A program made the position numbers and the translations under genes. Positions 49,602 through 57,751 of a stretch of 57,751 nucleotides of DNA are shown piece by piece (position 1 is the stretch's first letter; every line of letters begins with the position of its first letter). This DNA is from RGUW01 sp040399325 (GTDB lineage Bacteria; Cyanobacteriota; Cyanobacteriia; PCC-6307; Cyanobiaceae), in NCBI GenBank assembly GCA_040399325.1, contig JBBASJ010000006.1:1-57751 (forward strand). The letters run 5' to 3'. The notes below the pieces were generated by a model. That model was not told where the DNA came from, did no database searches, and was given only the letters and a program-made list of their open reading frames with translations.

Positions 49602-50213
49602 TTACGGGCTCGTTTGCGTCGGTGGCATCGCTTCGGCCGGATGGGGCTGGTCCAGTCCGTAGAGATTGTGCTCGCGCACCAGCGGCCACACGGCCCTGGG
49701 GATCTGGGTGGGGTCTGGTTGCTCGCGCAGCGCCGAACTGGCGCTGGCGGGCACGGGCAACGGCAGCACGCTGAGGCGCGCCCCCAGCTGTTGCAGGGTG
49801 GAGGCGGTGGCTTCGTTCAGGGGCCAGCCCACCCGCGGCACCACGGCCAGCCGGCAGCGTTTCAGTACCTCTGCAGCCTGGCGCCACTGCGGAATCTGGG
49901 GCGCCAGATCGCTGCCCACCACGAACACCAGTTCGGCGCCGGGCCAGCGGGCTGCGGCCCGCTCCAGCGTGGTGATGGCATAGGGGCTGCTGAGGTCCTG
50001 CACATGTTCCAGTCTTGGCTCGGCCAGGCCTCTCACCAGGGCTGAGAGCAGCTGGGCGCGCTGACCAAGGGGCGCCCCATGCCGTTTGCCGGGGTTGTCG
50101 CTGGCCCAGGTGATGACCCGGGGGTAGTGCTGCAGCAGCTGCTGCAGCAGCGCCTGGTGCCCCAGCGTCGGTGGATCGGCGCTGGTGCCCAGCAGCGCCA
50201 GTTGCTCACTCAT
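49602..50213 (-). CDS. nadD: Nicotinate-nucleotide adenylyltransferase NadD
   Basis: 203 aa from the ATG at 50213, overlapping the stop of the GTPase gene. Nucleotidyltransferase motif LLGTSADPPTLGHQALLQQL at the N-terminus (a variant of GxFDPxHxGH, with Thr where the first His is often found) and the C-terminal SASSALRE in place of ISSTxIR. WASDNPGKRHGAPL and VFVVGSDLAPQIPQW support nicotinate mononucleotide specificity. It makes NaAD from NaMN and ATP, the substrate of NadE next to it. Confidence 0.88.
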   Translation of the reverse strand: MSEQLALLGTSADPPTLGHQALLQQLLQHYPRVITWASDNPGKRHGAPLGQRAQLLSALVRGLAEPRLEHVQDLSSPYAITTLERAAARWPGAELVFVVGSDLAPQIPQWRQAAEVLKRCRLAVVPRVGWPLNEATASTLQQLGARLSVLPLPVPASASSALREQPDPTQIPRAVWPLVREHNLYGLDQPHPAEAMPPTQTSP

Positions 50214-51541
50214 GGCAGCAGGCTCTGCAGCGGGGGTGTGCTGCTGGCGGGCTGCCAGGTCTGAAGCCAGGCCCTGGCAGCCGGATCGTGGCGGGCCAGG
50301 CGGGCCAGCAGGGCTGCTGGTTTGGGGCCACGCTGGGCGCCCTTGAGCAGCTCGGCGGCGGCCAGGCTTCCGGTCAGCCGGGTGGTGTGCACGGCCAGGG
50401 CCGCCTGGGCCAGGGCGACCGGTGCCGCCGGTGCCAGGCTCAGCCCGCCGCTGAATGGTGCGGCCAGCACCAGCAGTTGGCGCAGCCCTCCCAGCAGCAG
50501 CTGGATGCCCAGCTGCACGCCCCCCAGCATGGCGTTGTGGCTCGAGAGGCGCGTCAGCAGTGCCCGGGCTCCCTGGCTGTGCATCGGCATGCCGTAGAGC
50601 TCGCACAGCTGCAGCACCAGGGCTGTGTCGCAGGCGAGACCGCCGGCCAGATCGAGCAGCATCAGCGGATTGGCCGCGACGCCGGTGGCCTTGAGTGCGG
50701 CATAGCGGCCGATCAACCCCTGGGCGGCGCTGCGGCTGTGGCGCAGCCGACCCTGATGCAGGGTCTGGTGAAAGCGATCGGCACTGTGCAGGGCCCCGAG
50801 GGCCAGCAGCAGGTCTCCCTGGTTGCTCAGCAGACGCTGCAGCGAACGCTGCAGGGGGGCGATCCGGGCGGGGGCGGCCTCGCTGCGCACCCGGCCATCG
50901 GCCAGCAGTTGCGGTTGTCGGGGTGCGGCAGCCACAGCCACGATCTCGACACCCTGCAGGGCCTGTGGCAGGCGCCGGCGCAGGCTGGCCAGCAGCTCCT
51001 GCTGCTCCGCCGGGCTCCAGCAGTCGCAGCGGTTGAGCACCAGCAGCAGCGGCTTGCCGTTGGCGGCCAGCTGCGACAGGGCCTCGAGTTCGATGCGGTT
51101 GAGGTCGCCGTCGAGCACCAGCAGCACCAGATCGGCATTGAGGGCCAGCCGCGCCGCCAATCGCGCCCTGGCCGCGGCTGCGATCTCATCGATGCCTGGG
51201 GTGTCGACCAGCTCCACCTCCGCCAGGCCGTCAATGTCGATCGGCCAGCGTTCAACCTGCTGGTGGCGGGTGCAGCCGTGGGCCACATCGGTGGCAAACC
51301 GGTCGCGGCCCAGCAGGGCGTTGAGCAGGCTCGACTTGCCGACGCCCACCCGGCCGAAGACGGCGACCCGCAGACGGCGTTGCTGCAGCCGCTCGAGTTG
51401 CTGATCCAGCAGCTGCAGCTGGCCGCCCATCAGACCGCGCTCGCGCCGGCTCAGCCGCAGCCCGCGGCGCCAGTGCTCCAGCAGCAGGCGGCAGCGCTCG
51501 GGTGTGGAGGGAACCGGAGCCAACGGGCGGGCATAGGGCAA
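50210..51541 (-). CDS. Era/YcjX-like GTPase with C-terminal DUF697-type helical domain
   Basis: Taken from a TTG at 51541 (443 aa, MPYARPLAPVPSTPERCRLL); the frame extends to an ATG at 51628, which would overlap the pepP start. G1 VFGRVGVGKSSLLNALLG near residue 60, G3 VELVDTPGIDE near 108, G4 LVLNRCDCW near 168. The C-terminal half has several hydrophobic helices (LMLLDLAGGLACDTALVLQL, AMLGGVQLGIQLLLGGLRQL) typical of DUF697/tic-like membrane-associated GTPases found in cyanobacteria. Role unknown; likely membrane-peripheral. Operon with nadD and nadE. Confidence 0.82.
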   Translation of the reverse strand: MPYARPLAPVPSTPERCRLLLEHWRRGLRLSRRERGLMGGQLQLLDQQLERLQQRRLRVAVFGRVGVGKSSLLNALLGRDRFATDVAHGCTRHQQVERWPIDIDGLAEVELVDTPGIDEIAAAARARLAARLALNADLVLLVLDGDLNRIELEALSQLAANGKPLLLVLNRCDCWSPAEQQELLASLRRRLPQALQGVEIVAVAAAPRQPQLLADGRVRSEAAPARIAPLQRSLQRLLSNQGDLLLALGALHSADRFHQTLHQGRLRHSRSAAQGLIGRYAALKATGVAANPLMLLDLAGGLACDTALVLQLCELYGMPMHSQGARALLTRLSSHNAMLGGVQLGIQLLLGGLRQLLVLAAPFSGGLSLAPAAPVALAQAALAVHTTRLTGSLAAAELLKGAQRGPKPAALLARLARHDPAARAWLQTWQPASSTPPLQSLLP

Positions 51542-51626
51542 GCAAGATGAGTCTGACGCAGGCAGCGTGCGCCGCCAGTTGGGTTGGGTTGTGCCATCGT
51601 CACGGGGCTGGCTCCCGTTTGGCTCC

Positions 51627-52973
51627 ATGGCAACCCACCAGCCGATCGATGGTCGTTGTGCGCCGGCCCTGTTCGCCGCGCGTCGGGCCCGCTTCTTTGA
51701 GGCCCTGGGCAGCGCCGCAGCGGTGATTCCGGCTGCACCCCTGGCGGTTCACCATGCCGACTGCGAATGGCCCTTTCGTCAGAACAGCGACTTCTGGTAC
51801 CTGACCGGCTTCGATGAGCCCGATGCCGTGGCGCTGTTCCTGCCCCACAGGCCCGAGGGCGAGCGCTACGTGCTGTTTGTGCAACCGCGCGAGGCCAGTG
51901 CCGAGGTGTGGCATGGCTTTCGCTGGGGCACCGAGGGGGCGGTGGCGCACTTCGGGGCCGATCTCGCCCATCCCATCGAGGAGCTGGCCCAGCACCTGGC
52001 TGCTTACCTCAAGGACGCTGAAGGCATTGCCTTTCGTGTCGGCAAGCACCCCAAGGTCGAACCGCTGGTGATCGCCGCCTGGGCGGCCCAGCTCGACCGG
52101 GCCCCCCGCCATGGCCGCGCGGCCCTGGGGCTGGTGGCACCCGATCCGCTCCTGCATGCGCTGCGGCTGCGCAAGAGTCCCGAGGAACTCGAGCGCCTGC
52201 GGGAGGCTGCCCGCATCTCGGCCGAGGCCCATGAGCTGGCCCGCCAGGTGGCCCGGCCGGGGCTCAGCGAGCGCCAGGTCCAGGCGGTGATTGAACAGCA
52301 TTTTCTGGAGCAGGGCGCGCGCGGCCCTGCCTATGGCTCGATCGTGGCCGGCGGCGACAACGCCTGCGTGCTGCACTACACCGCCAACAACGCCGTGTTG
52401 CATGCGGGTGACCTGCTGCTGATCGACGCCGGTTGCAGCCTGGCCGACTACTACAACGGCGACATCACCCGCACCTTCCCGGTGGGCGGACGTTTCAGCG
52501 GTGAGCAGCGGGCCCTCTACGAGCTGGTGCTGGCGGCCCAGGAAGCCGCGGTCGCCTCCGTCAAGCCGGGGTTCAGTGCCGAAGGGGTCCATGACACGGC
52601 ACTGCGGGTGCTGGTGGAGGGTCTGGTTCAGCTGGGGCTGCTGGTGGGCGAGGTCGATGGTCTGATCGAACAGGGCGCCTACCGCCACCTCTACATGCAC
52701 CGCACCGGCCACTGGCTCGGGCTCGATGTCCATGACGTGGGCGCCTACCGGCTTGGCGAGCACCATGTCGAGCTCGAGAGCGGCATGGTGCTCACGGTTG
52801 AGCCTGGTCTCTACGTGAGCGACCGCCTCCCCGTTCCGGCAGGCCAGCCCTCCATCGATGGGCGCTGGAAGGGCATCGGCATCCGTATCGAAGACGATGT
52901 GGCCGTGAGCGAGCGGGGCCATGAGGTGCTCACCGCCGCCGCCCTCAAGGCCACTGCCGCGATGGAACGCTGA
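51627..52973 (+). CDS. pepP: Xaa-Pro aminopeptidase (aminopeptidase P, M24B)
   Basis: 448 aa from the ATG at 51627. N-terminal AMP_N domain (residues 1-170: FRQNSDFWYLTGFDEPDAVA) and pita-bread catalytic domain. Dinuclear metal ligands: Asp in LLIDAGCSLADYYNGDITRT (two Asp near 270-282), His in HRTGHWLGLDVHD near 362, Glu in LTVEPGLYVSD near 395 and Glu in IRIEDDVAVSE near 427. It removes N-terminal residues before proline. Divergent from the GTPase gene. Confidence 0.96.
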   Translation: MATHQPIDGRCAPALFAARRARFFEALGSAAAVIPAAPLAVHHADCEWPFRQNSDFWYLTGFDEPDAVALFLPHRPEGERYVLFVQPREASAEVWHGFRWGTEGAVAHFGADLAHPIEELAQHLAAYLKDAEGIAFRVGKHPKVEPLVIAAWAAQLDRAPRHGRAALGLVAPDPLLHALRLRKSPEELERLREAARISAEAHELARQVARPGLSERQVQAVIEQHFLEQGARGPAYGSIVAGGDNACVLHYTANNAVLHAGDLLLIDAGCSLADYYNGDITRTFPVGGRFSGEQRALYELVLAAQEAAVASVKPGFSAEGVHDTALRVLVEGLVQLGLLVGEVDGLIEQGAYRHLYMHRTGHWLGLDVHDVGAYRLGEHHVELESGMVLTVEPGLYVSDRLPVPAGQPSIDGRWKGIGIRIEDDVAVSERGHEVLTAAALKATAAMER

Positions 52974-52985
52974 GCCGGCTGCGCT

Positions 52986-53759
52986 TCAGCTCGCCGGTTC
53001 AGCCAGCAGGGCCTGCAGGTGTTGCAGCGCCGCTGTGGTGTGCTCCAGCACCGCGTCGGCGCCGGCCTGTTGCAACTGGTTGTCGTAGTGGGCCCGGGCG
53101 GCACTGCCGTGCAGGTGCGGTGGGGCCACCCCCAGACTCACAAAGGCCTGCTCGGGACGCGCCGCGCGGGCGTTGAGCACGGTCTGCACGTCGGCCACGG
53201 TGTCGCCCAGGTAGGCGATCGGCGGCCCACCTGGGCCCAGGGCGCCGCCGCCATGGCGCTGCAGCAGTTGGCCAGCCAGTTGCAGCAGCCCCGCGGGGTC
53301 GGGTTTGTCGGGGGCGTCGCCCATGGCGATCAGCGGCGGATCGTTCAACCCCAGGCGCTGCTCCAGCACATAGCGGGCGGATGGCGGCTCCGCACCACTG
53401 ACGAAACCCCAGGCGATGCCGGCTTGCTCGAGGGCAGTAAAAAACGCTGGATCGACCAGCAGTGGTTCATCGCCGATGAACCCGTGCCACAGGGCCGGGT
53501 CACCGGCCGGATCCCCACCGAAATAGAAATCGCTGAACACCCTGACCAGGGCCGCAAAATCAGGCAAGGGTTCCAGTCGGTGGCGCCGCAGCAGCTCGAG
53601 GCTGGCCTCCCAGTCGTTGTTCCAGCGGCCTTCAGCCTTGAGGCTGTCGATTGTGCCCGGCTCGGGTCTCCAGCCGCAGTAGTGATGCACCGTTTCGGCC
53701 AGAGCTCTGCGGTAGCTGCCGCCGACATCGCGGATGACACCGTCGATGTCCAGCAACAA
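52986..53759 (-). CDS. HAD-superfamily hydrolase
   Basis: 257 aa from a TTG at 53759; in-frame CTG/TTG codons just upstream make the exact start uncertain. Motif I LLDIDGVIRDVGGSYRRAL (nucleophile Asp and +2 Asp), motif II in WGFVSGAEPPSARYV near 118, motif III Lys in DAPDKPDPAGL near 150 and motif IV IAYLGDTVADVQTVL near 185. A helical cap follows motif I, as in subfamily IA. Phosphatase substrate unknown; similar cyanobacterial proteins are annotated only as HAD-IA. Divergent from psrp3, with about 93 bp between the starts. Confidence 0.85.
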   Translation of the reverse strand: MLLDIDGVIRDVGGSYRRALAETVHHYCGWRPEPGTIDSLKAEGRWNNDWEASLELLRRHRLEPLPDFAALVRVFSDFYFGGDPAGDPALWHGFIGDEPLLVDPAFFTALEQAGIAWGFVSGAEPPSARYVLEQRLGLNDPPLIAMGDAPDKPDPAGLLQLAGQLLQRHGGGALGPGGPPIAYLGDTVADVQTVLNARAARPEQAFVSLGVAPPHLHGSAARAHYDNQLQQAGADAVLEHTTAALQHLQALLAEPAS

Positions 53760-53852
53760 CAGGGCTTTGGCAGCTTGACCGGGGTTCAGGAGGAGGGGGG
53801 TCTGGCGGCTGGTAGGTTAGTTGTTTGTCCGTCTTCCCAGAGCCTGACTGCC

Positions 53853-54344
53853 ATGCCAGCACCCGATAGCACGCTTGATCCTGCTGTGGTGGGGGCTGCC
53901 ATGGCCGAGGTTCCCGACGCCATCGGGGCTGTTGACGATGCTCCCGTCTCCGGTCGACCGGTCATGCGCGGCGGCAGTGCCGCCCTCGCCACGGCCACCA
54001 TCGATGAGGACGGTGTGCCCTCCGGTTACACCCCCAAGGCCGATGAGGGTCGTTTTCTGCTCAAGATTCTCTGGTTGCCCGACAACGTGGCTCTGGCCGT
54101 CGATCAGATCGTCGGCGGGGGGCCGAGCCCTCTGACGGCCTATTTCTTCTGGCCGCGGGAAGATGCCTGGGAAACCCTCAAGACCGAGCTCGAGCGCAAG
54201 AGCTGGATCACCGACAACGAACGGGTTGAGATCCTCAACAAGGCCACCGAGGTGATCAACTACTGGCAGGAGGAAGGCAAGGGCAAGAGCCTCGATGAAG
54301 CCAAGCTGAAGTTCCCCGATGTGACCTTCTGCGGTACCGCCTGA
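53853..54344 (+). CDS. ycf65: Ribosomal protein PSRP-3 / Ycf65
   Basis: 163 aa from the ATG at 53853; the frame upstream is long but antisense to the HAD gene. The C-terminal 100 residues carry LKILWLPDNVALAVDQIVGG, SPLTAYFFWPREDAWETLKT and ILNKATEVINYWQEEGKGKS, the PSRP-3/Ycf65 signature of the cyanobacterial and plastid 30S subunit. The N-terminal ~65 residues (acidic/Ala-rich) are longer than in plastid Ycf65. A terminator follows within 50 bp. Confidence 0.94.
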   Translation: MPAPDSTLDPAVVGAAMAEVPDAIGAVDDAPVSGRPVMRGGSAALATATIDEDGVPSGYTPKADEGRFLLKILWLPDNVALAVDQIVGGGPSPLTAYFFWPREDAWETLKTELERKSWITDNERVEILNKATEVINYWQEEGKGKSLDEAKLKFPDVTFCGTA

Positions 54345-54392
54345 TCGCGTCGACGCAGCCACGCAACCCGCTGACGGAAACCCTGCAAGCCG

Positions 54393-54417
54393 AGCCCCCT
54401 GATTCAGGGGGCTTTTT
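54393..54417 (+). terminator. Rho-independent terminator after psrp3
   Basis: AGCCCCCTG, loop ATT, CAGGGGGCT followed by TTTT. Nine pairs, GC-rich, about 50 bp after the psrp3 stop. Confidence 0.9.
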
Positions 54418-54519
54418 CATGGGAGTTCTATTGATGGTGATCGTGATGTCGAAGTGATGTCCCCTGCCTCAGGGATGCGGTTCGGGGATCCGAGGCTTCA
54501 GCACCCCACAGCTGCACAC

Positions 54520-54544
54520 AAAAAAGGGCCCTGATCCAGGACCC
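54520..54544 (-). terminator. Rho-independent terminator after atpC
   Basis: On the minus strand: GGGTCCTG, loop GAT, CAGGGCCC with one G-T pair, then TTTTTT. It lies about 80 bp after the atpC stop and ends the atpD-atpC transcript. Confidence 0.85.
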
Positions 54545-54622
54545 ATGTTGCAAATTAGTAGGGTGTGATGGTGGTTTCGTTCAGGCCGCCTCGGCGCCAG
54601 ATTGAACCGCTCCAGTGTCTGG

Positions 54623-55030
54623 TCAGCCGCCTTTGCTGGCTTGCAGGCGGGCTCTGGCCTGGGCCAGGGCCTGCTGGGCCCTCACTTTTTCAGGGCTGGG
54701 GGCCTGACCCTCAAACCCTGCTGCAGCCTGCTGAGCCTGCTCGAAAGCGGTCTGGGCCGCCGAGCCATCAATGGAGCTGCCGAGTTCGGCGGCATTGACC
54801 AACACGGTCACGGCATTGTCTTCGACTTCGGCGAAGCCGCCCATCACCGCAATCGCCGACCAGGTGCTGCCGTCGCGAACACGCAGCACACCGCTGTCGA
54901 GGGCGGTGAGCATCGACACGTGACCCGTGAGGATGCCCATCTGACCAGAGGCGCTGGGGAGAATCACCTCATCGGCCGAGCCGTCATAAATGCTCTGGTC
55001 AGGTGCCAGAACGCGCAGGGTCAGAGTCAT
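54623..55030 (-). CDS. atpC: F0F1 ATP synthase subunit epsilon
   Basis: 135 aa (atpE in cyanobacterial naming). N-terminal beta-sandwich (LRVLAPDQSIYDGSADEVIL, MGILTGHVSMLTALD) and C-terminal helical hairpin rich in Ala/Gln (AQQALAQARARLQAS). Central-stalk subunit that can inhibit ATP hydrolysis. Starts 5 bp after the atpD stop. Confidence 0.97.
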   Translation of the reverse strand: MTLTLRVLAPDQSIYDGSADEVILPSASGQMGILTGHVSMLTALDSGVLRVRDGSTWSAIAVMGGFAEVEDNAVTVLVNAAELGSSIDGSAAQTAFEQAQQAAAGFEGQAPSPEKVRAQQALAQARARLQASKGG

Positions 55031-55035
55031 GGCGA

Positions 55036-56496
<1,461 letters not shown>

Positions 56497-56727
56497 ATGT
56501 AAGGAAGAGCAGGGAGGCGTCTGGCGGAACCTGTTCCCGCCTTGAGCGGCGCAACCTTACCACCGCGACTGCCCCGGCCAGGCCGGTTCGGTCACCCGCA
56601 CAGACCGTCGGTGGCCAGGGCAGGGCGGGGACGCATAGGTTGGCACTCGACGGGTTTGAGTGCCAGCTCGGTGCTCGCCCGCGGCGCCCCTGGCGCCAGC
56701 CCTTGCACGTCATTCACGCCTCGATCC
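56497..56727. promoter_or_regulatory. Divergent intergenic region atpD / groES
   Basis: 231 bp between the outward-facing starts of atpD (minus) and groES (plus). It contains the CIRCE operator close to groES. The atpD promoter should lie in the part near 56500-56600, where no clear motif could be placed. Confidence 0.6.
56640..56666 (+). promoter_or_regulatory. CIRCE operator (HrcA-binding site) of groES-groL
   Basis: TTGGCACTC, nine-base spacer, GAGTGCCAG: a near-perfect match to the CIRCE consensus TTAGCACTC-N9-GAGTGCTAA, 61 bp upstream of the groES ATG. HrcA binds it and represses the operon until heat or unfolded protein titrates GroEL. Confidence 0.93.
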
Positions 56728-57039
56728 ATGGCAGCTGTTTCTCTCAGCGTCTCCACGGTCAAACCCCTTGGAGACCGCATTTTCATCAAGGTGTCCGAGT
56801 CGGAGGAAAAGACCGCCGGCGGCATCCTGCTTCCCGACACCGCCAAGGAAAAACCCCAAGTGGGTGAAGTGGTCCAGGTGGGCCCTGGCAAGCGCAACGA
56901 CGACGGCAGCCGTCAGGCTCCCGAAGTGAGCATCGGCGACAAGGTCCTCTACAGCAAGTACGCCGGCACCGACATCAAGCTCGGCACCGATGAGTACGTG
57001 CTGCTGTCTGAGAAGGACATCCTCGCGATCGTCAACTGA
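56728..57039 (+). CDS. groES: Co-chaperonin GroES
   Basis: 103 aa from the ATG at 56728. The mobile loop EEKTAGGILLPDTAKEKPQV near residue 30 and the roof/core blocks GEVVQVGPGKR and GDKVLYSKYAGTDIKLGTDEY are standard. It caps the GroEL barrel. First gene of the groESL operon, preceded by CIRCE; groL follows after 87 bp. Confidence 0.98.
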   Translation: MAAVSLSVSTVKPLGDRIFIKVSESEEKTAGGILLPDTAKEKPQVGEVVQVGPGKRNDDGSRQAPEVSIGDKVLYSKYAGTDIKLGTDEYVLLSEKDILAIVN

Positions 57040-57126
57040 GTGCGACTGCTGCGCGCCGATCGCTGTTGATCCGCGCAGCTTCTGCAGCCATTTCATTCTT
57101 TTCAACCCAAGCGAACAACGCCTCCC

Positions 57127-57751
<625 letters not shown>

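Larger units (their letters stand above)
54345..54622. other. Convergent intergenic region psrp3 / atpC
   Basis: 278 bp holding two outward-serving terminators and no gene: one hairpin for psrp3 (plus strand) and one for atpC (minus strand). The rest shows nothing recognisable. Confidence 0.7.

Noticed and set aside
51600..52922. 440-codon open frame antisense to pepP
   Set aside because: No domain; aminopeptidase P motifs on the other strand are intact.

Overview
This window is chromosomal DNA from a GC-rich unicellular picocyanobacterium of the Synechococcus/Cyanobium type. The evidence is a split-type rpoC2, allophycocyanin genes apcA/B/C/E, a cyanobacterial-order ATP synthase operon containing b and b', a cyanobacterial PII protein, a high-light-inducible protein, Ycf35, PSRP-3/Ycf65 and Ccs1/CcdA. 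The phycobilisome core genes argue against Prochlorococcus. The species cannot be named from the sequence alone.

Layout. 1-9 kb: the 3' end of rpoC2, then hli and rlmN in a tight chain, a convergent AmpG-like MFS permease, a HEAT-repeat protein, the DUF2997-Ycf35-ferredoxin triad, rsmG, a J-domain membrane protein and DUF3143. 8.8-12.3 kb: a biotin operon bioF-bioK-bioC-bioD on the minus strand, each gene overlapping the next by 4 bp, followed by a 51-aa membrane protein where bioA might be expected. 12.4-18.6 kb: a Ski2-like helicase, a 31-aa membrane protein, rlmH, an orphan hicB beside a deleted hicA, a hydrolase with an unclear start, and a pair resembling CrtQ/CrtO of staphyloxanthin synthesis.

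18.6-25.2 kb looks like the most accessory part: a CheB-CheR-PAS fusion without a kinase domain, a ribbon-helix-helix protein and an AraC regulator in visibly AT-richer DNA, then a family 3 glycosidase. 25.2-32.1 kb is housekeeping: purB, tlyA, glnB (with an NtcA-type box), queF, and ftsW-ccdA-ccs1. 32.2-36.9 kb is the phycobilisome core (apcE, then apcA-apcB-apcC, minus strand, each unit with its own terminator). Divergent from it are a methyltransferase and the operon atpI-atpB-atpE-b'-atpF-atpH-atpA-atpG.

44-54 kb: a 2OG-Fe(II) oxygenase, a coupled [2Fe-2S] ferredoxin/52-aa protein/DUF3326 group, alanine dehydrogenase, a GTPase-nadD-nadE run (NAD synthesis), aminopeptidase P, a HAD hydrolase and psrp3. 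54-57.7 kb: atpD-atpC (minus strand) and groES-groL (plus strand, CIRCE-controlled), with groL running off the window.

Most of the window is ordinary picocyanobacterial core genome. The less ordinary points are the hicA deletion with surviving hicB, the CrtQ/CrtO-like pair, the AT-richer regulatory island, a PII protein with Phe at position 51, an 11-bp inverted repeat in the apcA leader, several unannotatably small but well-formed membrane proteins, and long tail-to-tail antisense overlaps. No CRISPR array, insertion sequence, prophage, rRNA or tRNA was seen.
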